Of a stretch of DNA of 64,000 nucleotides, positions 22,901 through 37,700 are shown one piece after another (the first letter of the stretch is position 1; every line of letters starts with the position of its first letter). Location of the stretch: positions 16,471,001 to 16,535,000 of the forward strand of contig NC_092566.1 in NCBI RefSeq assembly GCF_037975245.1. The letters are read 5' to 3'. The notes below the pieces were generated by a model that saw only the letters and a list, made by a program, of their open reading frames with translations, did no database searches and was not told where the DNA came from. Source of the stretch: Apostichopus japonicus (lineage: Eukaryota > Echinodermata > Holothuroidea > Aspidochirotida > Stichopodidae). The position numbers and the translations under genes were made by a program.

Positions 22901-25900
22901 AAATTTCGGCCAAAAATGAAAGTTCTCAAATTTCCCTCAGGATACTTATACGGGTTCCCAGAACCTAAATAAACGCTTCTCTCCCGACAAAAGTGGAATT
23001 CGACGAAGTTTTAGTCATTTAAATTTGATATGAAATCACGTCAAGATATGGTTTTTAAATTTCATTTTTCACCAAAATATGACTTTTTATTCTGCTCTGA
23101 TCACATGGAAAGGAATCAAAAGGGCGCCACACATCCCAGGTACAATTTTAAGAAGAATTAAAAAAGTCGTGATTTTGGCCAAAATCGAACAAAATCATAA
23201 AGGTATAGCCTTACAAAATTGCCAAATTTCGGCCAAAAATGAAATTTCTCTCAGGATACTTATACGTGTTCCCAGAACCCAAACAAACGCTTCTCTCCCG
23301 ACAAAAGTGGAATTCGACGAAGTTTTAGTCATTTAAATTAGATATGAAATCACGTCAAGATATGGTTTATTAAATTTCATATTTTTCACCGAAATATGAC
23401 TTTTAATTCTGCTCTTATCACATGGAGAGGAATCAAAAGGGCGCCACACATCCCAGGTACAATATTGGGAAGAATGAAAAAAGTCGTGATTTTGGCCAAA
23501 ATCGAACAAAATCATAAGGGTATATGCCTTACAAAATTGCCAAATTTCGGCCAAAAATGAAAGTTCTCTCAGGATACTTATACGGGTTCCCAGAACCCAA
23601 ATAAACGCTTCTCTCCCGACAAAAGTGGAATTCGACGAAGTTTCAGTCATTTAAATTTGATATGAAATCACGTCAAGATATGGTTTTTTAAATTTCATAT
23701 TTTTCCAAAATATGACTGATTATTCTGCTCTGATCACATGGAATGGAATCAAAAGGGCGCCACACATCCCAGGTACAATATTGGGAAGAATTAAAAAAGT
23801 CGTGATTTTGGCCAAAATCGAACAAAATCATAAGGGTATATGCCTTACAAAATTGCCAAATTTCGGCCAAAAATGAAAGTTCTCTCAGGATACTTATACG
23901 GGTTCCCAGAACCCAAATAAACGCTTCTCTCCCGACAAAAGTGGAATTCGACGAAGTTTCAGTCATTTAAATTTGATATGAAATCACGTCAAGATATGGT
24001 TTTTTAAATTTCATATTTTTCCAAAATATGACTGATTATTCTGCTCTGATCACATGGAATGGAATCAAAAGGGCGCCACACATCCCAGGTACAATTTTGG
24101 GAAGAATTAAAAAAGTCGTGATTTTGGCCAAAATCGAACAAAATCATAAGGGTATAGCCTTACAAAATTGCCAGATTTCGGCCAAAAATGAAATTTCTCT
24201 CAGGATACTTATACGTGTTCCCAGAACCCAAACAAACGCTTCTTTCCCGACAAAAGTGGAATTCGACGAAGTTTTAGTCATTTAAATTAGATATGAAATT
24301 ACGTCAAGATATGGTTTATTAAATTTCATATTTTTCACCGAAATATGACTTTTTATTCTGCTCTGATCACATGGAAAGGAATCAAAAGGGCGCAACACAT
24401 CCCAGGTACAATATTGGGAAGAATGAAAAAAGTCGTGATTTTGGCCAAAATCGAACAAAATCATAAGGGTATAGCCTTACTAAATTGCCAAATTTCGGCC
24501 AAAAATGAAAGTTCTCAAATTTCTCTCAGGATACTTATACGGGTTCCCAGAACCTAAATAAACGCTTCTCTCCCGACAAAAGTGGAATTCGACGAAGTTT
24601 CAGTCATTTAAATTTGATATGAAATCACGTCAAGATATGGTTTTTAAATTTCATTTTTCACCAAAATATGACTTTTTATTCTGCTCTGATCACATGGAAA
24701 GGAATCAAAAGGGCGCCACACATCCCAGGTACAATATTGGGAAGAATTAAAAAAGTCGTGATTTTGGCCAAAATCGAATAAAATCATAAGGGTATAGCCT
24801 TACAAAATTGCAAAATGTCGGCTAAAAATGAAAGTTTTCATATTTCTCTCAGGATACTTATACGGGTTCCCAGAACCCAAATAAATCTTCGAAAACGTTT
24901 GAATATACACTACTATGACTTTCATCAACTGTTTCGTTTGATTTTGCTCGTTTATATGGTTCTACAAATCCTTCTCTCGTGACAAAAGTGGAATTCGACG
25001 AAGTTTCAGTCATTTAAATTTGATATGAAATCACGTCAAGATATGTTTTTTTAAATTTCATTTTTCACCAAAATATGACTGTTTATTCTGCTCTGATCAC
25101 ATGGAAAGGAATCAAAAGGGCGCCACACACCACAGGAGCAATTTTGGGAAGAATTAAAAAAGTCGTGATTTTGGCCAAAATCGAACAAAATCATAAGGGT
25201 ATAGCCTTCCTAAATTGCCAAATTTCGGCCAAAAATGAAATTTCTCAAATTTCTCTCAGGATACTTATACGGGTTCCCAGAACCTAAATAAACGCTTCTC
25301 TCCCGACAAAAGTGGAATTCGACGAAGTTTCAGTCATTTAAATTTGATATGAAATCACGTCAAGATATGTTTTATTAAATTTCATTTTTCACCAAAATAT
25401 GACTGTTTATTCTGCTCTGATCACATGGAAAGGAATCAAAAGGGCGCAACACATCCCAGGTACAATATTGGGAAGAATTAAAAAAGTCGTGATTTTGGCC
25501 AAAATCGAACAAAATCATAAGGGTATAGCCTTCCTAAATTGCCAAATTTCGGCCAAAAATGAAATTTCTCAAATTTCCCTCAGGATACTTATACGGGTTC
25601 CCAGAACCCAAATAAACGCTTCTCTCCCGACAAAAGTGGAATTCGACGAAGTTTCAGTCATTTAAATTTGATATGAAATCACGTCAAGATATGGTTTTTT
25701 AAATTTCATATTTTTCCAAAATATGACTGATTATTCTGATCTGATCACATGGAATGGAATCAAAAGGGCGCCACACATCCCAGGTACAATTTTAAGAAGA
25801 ATTAAAAAAGTCGTGATTTTGGCCAAAATCGAACAAAATCATAAGGGTATAGCCTTCCTAAATTGCCAAATTTCGGCCAAAAATGAAATTTCTCAAATTT

Positions 25901-27960
25901 CTCTCAGGATACTTATACGGGTTCCCAGAACCTAAATAAACGCTTCTCTCCCGACAAAAGTGGAATTCGACGAAGTTTCAGTCATTTAAATTTGATATGA
26001 AATCACGTCAAGATATGTTTTATTAAATTTCATTTTTCACCAAAATATGACTGTTTATTCTGCTCTGATCACATGGAAAGGAATCAAAAGGGCGCAACAC
26101 ATCCCAGGTACAATATTGGGAAGAATTAAAAAAGTCGTGATTTTGGCCAAAATCGAACAAAATCATAAGGGTATAGCCTTCCTAAATTGCCAAATTTCGG
26201 CCAAAAATGAAATTTCTCAAATTTCTCTCAGGATACTTATACGGGTTCCCAGAACCCAAATAAACGCTTCTCTCCCGACAAAAGTGGAATTCGACGAAGT
26301 TTCAGTCATTTAAATTTGATATGAAGTCACGTCAAGATATGGTTTTTTAAATTTCATATTTTTTCCAAAATATGACTGATTATTCTGATCTGATCACATG
26401 GAATGGAATCAAAAGGGCGCCACACACCACAGGTGCAATTTTGGGAAGAATTAAAAAAGTCATGATTTTGGCCAAAATCGAACAAAATCATAGCCTTACA
26501 AAATTGCCAACTTTCGGCCAAAAATGAAAGTTCTCAAATTTCCCTCAGGATACTTATACGGGTTCCCAGAACCTAAATAAACGCTTTTCTCCCGACAAAA
26601 GTGGAATTCGACGACGTTTCAGTCATTTAAATTTGATATGAAATCACGTCAAGATATGGTTTTTTAAATTTCATATTTTTCACCGAAATATGACTGATTA
26701 TTCTGCTCTGATCACATGGAATGGAATCAAAAGGGCGCCACACATCCCAGGTACAATTTTAAGAAGAATTAAAAAAGTCGTGATTTTGGCCAAAATCGAA
26801 TAAAATCATAAGGGTATAGCCTTACAAAATTGCAAAATGTCGGCTAAAAATGAAGTTTTCATATTTCTCTCAGGATACTTATACGGGTTCCCAGAACCTA
26901 AATAAACGCTTCTCTGCCGACAAAATTGCAAAATGTCGGCTAAAAATGAAAGTTTTCATATTTCTCTCAGGATACTTATACGGGTTCCCAGAACCCAAAT
27001 AAATCTTCGAAAACGTTTGAATATACACTACTATGACTTTCATCAACTGTTTCGTTTGATTTTGCTCGTTTATATGGTTCTACAAATCCTTCTCTCGTGA
27101 CAAAAGTGGAATTCGACGAAGTTTCAGTCATTTAAATTTGATATGAAATCACGTCAAGATATGTTTTTTTAAATTTCATTTTTCACCAAAATATGACTGT
27201 TTATTCTGCTCTGATCACATGGAAAGGAATCAAAAGGGCGCCACACATCCCAGGTACAATTTTGGGAAGAATTAAAAAAGTCGTGATTTTGGCCAAAATC
27301 GAACAAAATCATAAGGGTATAGCCTTACAAAATTGCCAAATTTCGGCCAAGAATCGAATCTTTCCGATTTCGATCAGGATGGATTATATCGATTCCCGTT
27401 ACTGATATCTGTCGTTTAATCCATAAAAATCGATTGACTGAGCTATCATTTTCATAAAAATGATATTTAAACATTCATATCAATATTATTTTTTTTTCTA
27501 TAAGATATGGACTTATTATCGCAGTTTTTTATTGCCTGGTTGGTAACATCTCATCATGGGCCGCTCTATCACATAGGCCTGTTTCGGGAACAATTTAAAA
27601 AATCACGATTTCGACCAAAAATTGAAAAAATCATAAGGCTATATATACCCTTACCAAAATGTGAAATTTCGACCAAAAATCGAATCTATCCGATTTCGAA
27701 CAGGATGGATTATATCGATTCCCGTAACTCATATCTGTCGTTTAATCCATTAAAATCGGTTGACCGAGCTATCATTTTCATAAAAATGACATTTGAACAT
27801 TCATATCAATATTATTTAATTTTTCTATATGATATGGACTTATTATCGCAGTTATATTGCCAAGTTGGTAACATGATGGGCCGCTCTATCACATAAGCCT
27901 GTTTCGGGAACAATTTAAAAAATCACGATTTCGGCCAAAAATTGAAAAAATTATAATGTC
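19960..27960. repeat. ~324-bp satellite tandem array, about 25 units
   Basis: Core units (about 20450-27350) recur at 313-326 bp, often exactly 324 (unit marks at 25075, 25399, 25723 and 26047). Each contains TCTGCTCTGATCACATGG, GGCCAAAATCGAACAAAATC and AAAGTGGAATTCGACGAAG. Units at both edges (19960-20400 and 27350-27960) belong to a related but distinct type with ATCGCAGTTTTATTGCCTGG and GATTATATCGATTCCCG. Because 324 is divisible by three, 60-130 codon open frames recur on both strands; they are not genes. The array separates the two receptor genes. Confidence 0.95.
24886..27190. repeat. Higher-order duplication inside the satellite
   Basis: A ~100-bp non-satellite insert (ATCTTCGAAAACGTTTGAAT...) interrupts the array at about 24886-24985 and again at about 27004-27103. 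The offset is about 2118 bp, and the downstream unit marks (25075 and 27193) keep the same offset. A block of roughly 6.5 units carrying the insert was duplicated. Confidence 0.8.
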
Positions 27961-28629
27961 AATGAGTTTGATATAAATATATATATCCATATATATAACT
28001 ATAGATATATATTTATATATTTATCGAGATTACCATAGGTTGTGATTACTTACGCACAGTTATATATTATGTTATGTGTTTTCGATTTTATTCATTCCTA
28101 GCAAATGAAATGTTCTACAACTGTACCATATTTTTGTTGTCTTTCTAAATCTATAAATCCAACTGACAATGCTAATATTAACTTGCTGACGATCAAAGTT
28201 GACATATTATATGTAACCTATCATAATATAAGTTAATGGATGTCGCCCATAGAACAGCTATATTATTTTATTAAGTTAAAGTTTATTAAGTTGTCTGGAA
28301 CGCTAATGCGCTCAAATATTGGCCAACATGTGTACTTAGATCCCTTCAATAGATCATAGTCCATTACCCATTTTCAACAACAGAACAGTAAACTTACAAC
28401 TTTATCTCCCCTTTATCGCAATGTTTCAATGCTGTTTATTATATTAGTAAACTTGTTTGTATTTTACACATACTTGTTAGTAGGTGGTATATCATTTACT
28501 ATTATCGACATATCATATTTGCAACATTTTCCGACTGGCAACGACATAGTTGGGCTGTTTTCTATGTAACATTCGGAGAGGAGAAAAGCCAGCTAAACTC
28601 CCACAGAAGGCTCAGTAACATTCCACAAA
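27961..28629 (+). other. 5' flank of receptor gene 2
   Basis: AT-rich sequence from the satellite edge to the initiator Met, with a short (TA)-rich patch near 27975-28022. The ~70 bp before the ATG (GGAGAGGAGAAAAGCC...) look like 5' UTR. I see no clear TATA box or other promoter element. Confidence 0.4.
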
Positions 28630-28702
28630 ATGAATCTTGGGAAACGTATCAGAATATGTCGGTGTTTACTCTGGTTTCTGATGTGCTGCATCTGTTTCGG
28701 AG
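28630..28702 (+). CDS. Signal peptide exon of receptor 2
   Basis: 73 nt, ending in phase 1 at TTCGGAG/GTAAG. It encodes a basic start (KRIRICR) and a hydrophobic core CLLWFLMCCICFG, typical of secretion signals. No other upstream Met in frame is needed. Confidence 0.75.
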
Positions 28703-31700
28703 GTAAGTTGAAATACAGGAACCAGGCCCTGACAAATGTCGCTTTCGTTTACAATCAGCTGCGGACGAAGTTTTGTAATAATATGATGTTCAACAATACA
28801 AAAGATATAAGCAGGGCCGTACTCACGGGGTCTGGGGGTGCCGGTGAAATGGCGGTGCCCCTCCCAGTTTTTGTTTTCAGAATTTTTGTTAGAAATAGTT
28901 TTTATTTTTTATAACACTAAATAGGAAAACATATATATTACAAAGATGTATTAAAAATTATGAAATCGATAGCACCATTTTGCATCAAAGTCCCCTCCCT
29001 TACATAATTAAAAATAGAAGGGAAGTGGGGTTGGTGGGGGGGGGGGAGAAAGTCTACCTAAACTTGGAAATCTGGCCATGGGCCTGGTTTAAGTATTAAA
29101 TACGACGTGTTTTGATAGCGGTACCCAAGCTTGACAATTTCACTTACTCATTCAACTTGAATATCATATATAGCTCTTTCAAAGCAGCAGATATTACTCT
29201 TTTGGTGGGAGTCTCCACTGGGGAATTTTCGATGGAGCCATTATTATCCAAGATATGATTACAATACTCAGGATGTAAACCCTTTAACTAACTTAGTTCA
29301 CACAATTATTTTGTTTTTTCTATAGTATCATGCATATTTGAAGTCGTTTTTAGTTTTTTCCTTAACTAATATCGATATCTCCTATGTAACGTAGACCATA
29401 TTTGAAAGAATACTGTGCGACACTGTTATGTGAGAGGTTACTTTGGTTTGGCATATAAAGCAGCAATTTCGAAAATAATAATTGTAAGATAAACGGAAAT
29501 AAAGATCTGTAAAAATTCTCTATGTGAAAAAAAAGAGAAGGTAGAGATTGGTGCTTCTTGGTAAAAGGTTGGGACGAATAGGGGACAAGGATTGGGATCC
29601 TACTCTATCCCGCACCCACCAGGGTGTTAAAGCTGCTATAAGAAAATACCCAAGAAACAACAGTATTAAAACAATCGACCATAATTCTTACTCATATCTG
29701 AATACGTTTCGGTTTTGTTTTCCTCCCCTGTTCCCTCTGGTCTCGGTAATCAAACTCAATACACACCTTATACCTTCCCTGCCTTCCAGGGATGCCTGCA
29801 AGTAAAAAGGGCATGGGGCGAATGTGTACGGTTGGCAGAACCTCGTCCGGCCCGTTCGGTGCAGTTTCTGGCTGCACCGTAAAAGATCAGCGTGTGATCT
29901 AGGTGCGAACCCCGTAAGGGTCCAGGGGACGAATTCCTTGGAAGCTCTTGCAATTAAGGACTTTCTTGTCGTGAGACGTTTGCTAGTCTTTCTTGGACCC
30001 AAATACCAATACCCTTTTTACATGTAAATACTGATACCAATCTGTTAGCCCAAGTCTTTGAAGGAAACAAACGCACTGTCACCCTACGTGGGGCACTCTT
30101 TGCCCCCACCCCCCCATAAGCTCAGTGAAGGGAAGGAGGGGGCAATCGCCCGTTTCCCCGTGCAGTCCTGCCTCTGACAAAACGAAACTAGTCTCCAAGG
30201 TCAAAAAAGTTATTGATAATGTATTCTGATGGTTTTGCGATAGTCTGAGAATAACATGATTATTACAAAATTATAAAAAAAAAACTAGCAATGGGGAAAT
30301 TTACCAAGAAACCAAAATGCATCAATAAATTAGGCAATACCCCCCCCCCCCCCACTATCCCTTCCCCCTTAATTATATCAACGACATCAACTGTTATGTT
30401 TGTAATGCATGGGTCTCGATGGATTTTGTACCCGGAATTCCTGACGGAAATGCCCTAACCAATCAATTGCATCTTAACCAAACACATTCTTCTCCGTCTT
30501 GACATAAACAAACATGGACGTTAAACAACCAGTATGTGCCATAGGATTGCTTCTCAACTTCCACTTCATCGAGACGCTTGGTAACCTATCACTTGAGAAG
30601 ACCCAAAGGTGCCTCTAACTGTTGTGTGAAAACTGGCTGTTGCGTGTTTCTCATTGAATGAGCTGTAGCATCTGTATTGATTGTTATGATGATGAAACAT
30701 ATCGTGATCATATAACATATAACATATACATTTGCAGTAATATAATACCAGTCAGAATTTTCCACAGATTGTAATTATTTTCAAACTACGTGATTGAAAT
30801 TTATTCACTTTCGATATGGCCAAAACATGCTAGTGTACATGGTCCCTAGATAGGTGTACAATGTTCTTCTTCTCTATCTTTCAGATGGCACGACAACAAA
30901 CGATTTCATAATGGCCGTGACTGACACAACTCCAGGAGTTACTTTCTTAGACTTTCTTACAACAGACGAAACTAAAACTACTAAACGAACAACAACATTA
31001 GGAACTACAACAAGTGTTGATACAACGACACAAACGGATCTCATGACAACCATTATTATCCCCTTTGACAGTACGACGACATTGCCAACACCATTGTCAG
31101 CTACGACTTATAAACGTACAACAACAATGGAAACAACAGCAAGAAATTTTGATACAACGACACAAACAGATCCTACAACAACAGTTACAACCTCTGACAG
31201 TACGACAACATTTCCAACAACATTGTCAGCTACGACTAATGAACGTACAACAACAATGGAAACAACATCAGAAGATGTTGATACAACGACACAAACGGAT
31301 CCCATGACAACCATTATAATCCCCTTTGACAGTACGACGACATTTCCAACAACATTGTCAGCTACGACTAATGAACGAACAACAACATTAGAAACTACAA
31401 CAAGTGTTGATACAACGACACAAACGGATCCCATGACAACCATTATTATCCCCTTTGACAGTACGACGACATTTCCAACAACATTGTCAGCTACGACTAA
31501 TGAACGTACAACAACAATGGAAGAAACAACAGGAAATGTTGATACAACGACACAAACAAATCCTGCAACCACAGTTACAACCTCTGACAGTACGACAACA
31601 TTTCCAACAACATTGTCAGCTACGACTAATAAACGTACAACAACAATGGAAGAAACAACAAGAAATGTTGATACAACGACACAAACAAATCCTACAACAA

Positions 31701-34700
31701 CAGTTACAACCTCTGACAGTACGACAACATTTCCAACAACATTGTCAGCTACGACTAATAAACGTACAACAACAATAGAAACAACAGCAAAAGATGTTGA
31801 TACAACGACACAACCGGATCCCATGACAACCATTATTATCCCCTTTGACAGTACGACGACATTTCCAACAACATTGTCAGCTACGACTTATAAACGTACA
31901 ACAGCAATGGGAGAAACAACAAGAAATGTTGATACAACGACACAAACAAATCCTACAACAACAGTTACAACCTCTGACAGTACGACAACATTTCCAACAA
32001 CATTGTCAGCTACGACTAATAAACGTACAACAACAATGGAAGAAACAACAAGAAATGTTGATACAACGACACAAACAAATCCTACAACAACAGTTACAAC
32101 CTCTGACAGTACGACGACATTTCCAACAACATTGTCAGCTACGACTAATAAACGTACAACAACAATGGAAACAACAGCAAAAGATGTTGATACAACGACA
32201 CAAACGGATCCCATGACAACCATTATTATCCCCTTTGACAGTACGACGACATTTCCAACAACATTGTCAGCTACGACTTATAAACGTACAACAACAATGG
32301 AAGAAACAACAAGAAATGTTGATACAACGACAGAAACAAATCCTACAACAACCACAGTTACAACCTCTGACAGTACGACAACATTTCCAACAACATTGTC
32401 AGCTACGACTAATAAACGTACAACAACAATGGAAGAAACAACAGCAGAAAATGTTGATACAACGACACAAACAGATCCTACAACAACCATTCGTACCACC
32501 TTTAGTAGTACCACTTTTCCAACAACAAAAGGAACTACTGAAACTGCTCGATCGACTGATGTTCTCACGACAGAATTGCGCCCAACCACGCACGGAATCA
32601 CATCGGACGCCGACGTTACTACCCATACAACAACAGCTTTTATTTCCACGAGTAAGTAAAAACCACTTCAAAGTATTGCACTAAATGTGGTTTCTTGCTC
32701 TCTAATATTTCACTACTTATTGAACGGAACATTGTGGTGTTTCATTACAATCTTAAGAATCTTTTCATATTAAAATTATTTAGAGATTCACGTTGCAGAG
32801 GTTTTTACAATTAATATAAAACAAAAGCGATGTGATGCAACAGATTGGCGGGTTTTTGCCTTGACAGGATTTATTGAGTGATATCGTCATATGGTCAAAG
32901 GTGAGAGGTCAAAACTGTGTATTGGCTATTACGAATTTGGAGAAAATGCACCGAAACTATCATTTTTATATGGAAAATCAGAATTTCAATATGTGTATCG
33001 TTACTATGGTAAAAGGGCAGTGATCAAGATATAAATATATATTCTAGTTATCAGCTGTATCGATTACATTGTGAGGAAGATACAAATGACAAAAGAGAGG
33101 ATACATTCAGAAACATATATCAGTAAACTTCTATAGAAGAGGTTGCATGAGAAAAGAAAAACAATCTATCATTTATCTCTCCTGTTTCCTTGCAAAGCAT
33201 GTATATGAACGATCAACTTTACATCAGGACGCTTGGCTTTCCAATTGAAATGTGTAAGGCATCGAAATGAATTGTTTGAAGTTGGAAAGAAACTGAAAAT
33301 TTATATATGAGAAAATAACAGTTTCCTCCTGGACTGGAGTTCCCGACGTTTACAATTTGATGTAAACACTAGCTTCGCATGAAGGCAAAAGTTGACTATG
33401 TCTATAAAGAAATGGACAGCTTGGAAAAAGAGCAAGAAACTGCCTCTTGCTTGAATAGCCATGCAACAGTTCTTATTTCGCTGTAACAAGTTAAAGCTTA
33501 TATTCTGTGGTTCAAGAAATAAGTCCGCCCCCAAAGAATTTATCTGTTTATATGCTGCCATTTCGTCTCATCCCAAGCAATATTCGTACCATGCCCAGCC
33601 GAAATTATAACGTATTCTGGAGTGCAATTGTCTTTTCCCAAGACTGAACCTGGAGATTCCGTGACCTCATCGCAGAAATGCAGTAACGATTCCACTAACC
33701 GTAAGTTCTTATTTTTTTATATATATATTGTTTTATAAGTAAGACATGTCCTGCTCGAAATTGGGCCTATAATTAGGGGTTACCAAATATGCAAAGGCTA
33801 AGTGTACGACATGTGACGTTGTTGAAGTTTACATATTGCAGAAATAAGTAGGCCGGACATAATTTTTGTGTAACTCTCGCAAATTTGATTAACACGGTAG
33901 TTAATGAGTTGTTTATAGGCTCAGTAGATACTTCATTAAAGACGTATACTTCATGTCAGAGTAGCCCAAACACTGTAGTGCAGTTTTTTACTTCTCTCAA
34001 GAAGTTGGCAATTTTTACTTTCAGGTCGCGCACTTTCGTTGAGAACATGAGCTAAATGTTGGCGTAGGACGTTGATTACAGTCCAATAACAGTTAAAGAC
34101 TTTTGAGAGTTCCTTGGTTATAATCGTAAGACAATGATTACATGGTAAATCAGTATAAAAAGATGTGTTTCTTGGTGAAAGTTACACTAAAATATCATAA
34201 TACAAAGGCGATTAACGGGCCTTGTGTAAAGATGAGCAGAGTTACTCTGTAAAGGAGATAGCAAAGAACTTGTGGCTTAAATTGTGTGACAAAAATGATT
34301 GCTTATTGGTTAACGTCCGGACGGTTTCCTTTCATCATAACTCATCATATGAGGTAATCATATACACAACACTTTGTGGACCCATCATATCATCTTTGTC
34401 TGTTTCGATAGCTATATCCAATCCTTACATCGGAGTTGCTTACTTCTTGTCCCAGCTTTTGGCTTCTTTTTATTCACTTTTTTTTTAAATAATTAACAAT
34501 TTGATCGTAATAATGGAAACGATGGAAGGGTTTTGGTACACTTACTTTACATAACCAACGCCATGCACAATAATGATCCACACTAAATAAATCCTAAATG
34601 AAGACACCGTTGAAGAAATTATATAGCCTTGACGTGACCAAATTTCTGATATGCCATTCTCTGCAGCTGAACAACCATTAGCGTCCAGATTGTGTACTGA

Positions 34701-37700
34701 AGTAGGATGGGAGGATCCAGAACTAGAGACATGTTTTTCCGCTGAAGATGCCGAAGATGAGATTGAAAGAATAGCAAATGTAAGAATGAAAAGAAATATC
34801 TCATTTTATTTAGATCAACCATATTTAAAGATTACTGGGATTTTTCCGGCGGGTATAGTTTCTGCTACAAGGAATGGGCTAACTATTTATCCTCCCGTGA
34901 GTTGATTACGTGTTAAGATATGAAGCCTTGATGCACTCCAAATAAAGGTGAATGATTAAAAACATTTTGATATACTGAGGAGAGGCTTTGGAAATAAAAG
35001 ATGCGGGGTTGGTCTTTGTTTTGAAAATGTACAATCACTATATTAAGGGTACCAGGATTAATAAAACAACATGCAAGGTAAAAACGCACGCCAAGTATAA
35101 GTAAAACAAATTATGTACGTGACTGATTTCATATTCATTCACCAAAATCTGGAGTACTTCAACATACTTAGTCCTTTTTAATGAATAGTTAATCACTACA
35201 AATGTTATGGTGACCATAAACTGGTATATTTGTAGCTGTGTCGTAATACTACTTTTCCTCCAATTAAACGAAAATTCCTATTTTACTGTTTGGTAGACGA
35301 CAATCACGGAAGAAAACGTGGAGGAAGTTGCTAGTGAGTTAGCTCTTATTACGACACAGACGGAAGACCTTGACGCTTCAGAAATTGACAGCGTTGCAGA
35401 TTCATTAGAATCCATCTCTAATGCTAACAGTTCATCTCCAGAGGCAAGCTCTTCCCATGTTTCCTTCACTTTTTAGAATCCATGTATAAGGAATTTGCAA
35501 AATTCTGAACGATACATCAACAACGACCAACCCAGTGTTGTATTAACACTTTTCACTGCAAACAAACCTGTATTTATCTCATGGGTTTAAGCTATAAAAA
35601 AGGCAAAGAAACGTACTTCGAAAGCAATATCCAAAGCATCTGCCAACCAAATAAGTTAAATTTTCCAACAATTAATTTATTGTATTAAGATAACAACATA
35701 TTTTTAAATTCCGTACAACGTTTGTTGCTTCTCAAAGCAATCATCAAAAACAGTGGTCTATATAGCTGTCATATATTGTTATTGCAGGGATGAAGTAACC
35801 ATGACTACTCTGCTTATTAGAATCAGAGCTGAAGCTGGTAGGATCAGTAAAATTGTTCAGGTTGACTAGTCACATACTGTTTGTATGTATGTGTGCGTTT
35901 TTATTTATTGTTATATACTTCAAATATGGTCCATGTGAGACAAGTGTTGTAGTGAGAAGTGCAACATATTTGTCAAAGGTGATCCCAGGCCAACTCTACA
36001 GAAGTTCACAGTTAAAGAATCTCTAAAAATTAAAAGACATAAAAATAATTGTCTACCGGCTAGTATCAAGTTCTCAATGGAGTTTTCCTGAATAACGAAA
36101 CACATCAGTTACTGCTCAGGCTTTTAGAGCAGCCCAATAATATTTGCTGGTATGATAATTAATAAGCAGCTATACAGTGTTTATGCTAGGTATGAGAATC
36201 ATCCCCAAATGTTGGACAGACGATTGATAATCGACTTAAATTCTATAAAAAAAATTAAATGTCTATTGTCAGGGAATTCCAGAGCCTTTTCTTTTCTACT
36301 TATAAACAGCGACTGGTATTCAGCCATTGAAAAGCTTAAATTTCGATCACTGCGTACACTTGCTGATATTGAACAATATTTCAATTATGTAACTCATTTA
36401 ATAAAACAAACAAGACTGATCTATGTGACCATAACATAATCCATACAGTGCAATTTATTGAACAACATTTTTCTTAAGAAGTGTTTATAGCTGTACCTTC
36501 TGACAGATGAATAAACTGATTCTATGTGCTTCATTTATTAGGTAACAGAATCTGTCCTTGGAACAGTTAACAACTTAATGGAAGTGAACGAAACTGAATT
36601 GGTAGAAGCCGACGCTTCGACCAGTGTTATTAACTCACTTGAACAGCAGGTCTCTAATGTTCAAGAAAATCCAGAAAATTTTACCGATGTTCAGGACAAC
36701 GTTGGAGTAAAGGCAGTCAAGTTTGACCCGGAACTTACTAAATCGATTACATTTATCAATTTAATTCCAGAGGAATTCACGGGGAGTGATGTACTCAATA
36801 CCGATCTCTCGGAAGAAAATGCTCAATTATACAACGAGCGATCGGAAGTGCTTTTAAATCGCAGCGCATCTTCTATTTACATTCCTTCCAATATTTTAGA
36901 AATTGCGCTACAGGGTAATTGTTCTTATTTCATTTAAGTCATTAAAGTCATTAGTCCCTGACGGGTGGGTGGGTATTAGGCAGGCCCCCACCCTGCTTTG
37001 CTAATAAAAACACAATAGCTCCCATTCTTATTAATCATAAGACGTGCCTCTTTGTGTTAATGAAATCAACCTAGCTAATCCCACTTTTGTAATGAAAAGT
37101 GTTCTTTTGTTATTCAAAAGTGACCTTTTGTTGATAAATTAAGAAACCTCTAATTAGAAAGTGTCTTTTTTTGTAAAATAATATTTAATCAGTACCGTTG
37201 TGTTGTCATACATTCAAATACTGGAATGTTTTGAGGTGATTTGGCGGTTTGGTTCCTGAAAGTCATATCATGTCCCACTGCTCTTCAATGCCATCACTCC
37301 CCCTTACACGTTGTATAATGTTTACAATTATTTCAAGATGTTTTTCCTTCATGAACAATCATACAAATCTTGTAGATCTTCCCCTTTACTTTTCTCAAAA
37401 GAGCAACCGAACTTAACGCAGGTTCCAATTAGTTTCTTCTTGTATAAAGATTCACGACTCTTTCAAACAAGTAAGAAGCCACCGACTGGAAGTCCGGACT
37501 TAAATGTGACACTTAGAGAAGCAATATTGAGTCAAGTGATTGCAGCTACCCTTGAAATCGACAACGTAGTAGTTGAAAATCTGCCTCCAAATTCATCGGT
37601 TATTTCAAGGTTTCAACTATCAGAGGTAAGTTTAATCGGTTCTGAGATTAAATATAAAGCAACACGCAAACATTAAATCGTCTTAAAATAGTCACTTCCC

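Noticed and set aside
20283-27896. Many 60-130 codon open frames on both strands of the satellite
   Set aside because: They recur because the unit is 324 bp, a multiple of three. No signal, domain or splice structure supports a gene.
29780-30010. Possible SINE or small gene in a GC-rich block of receptor 2 intron 1
   Set aside because: A GGTTCG-like word occurs on the minus strand, but no A box at the right distance, and the overlapping short frames have no recognised domain.
31108-32649. Long minus-strand open frames opposite the Thr-rich exon (Val-rich products)
   Set aside because: They are the antisense of ACA/ACG-rich codons, which never give stops; no splice or start context, and the plus frame is supported by exon phases.
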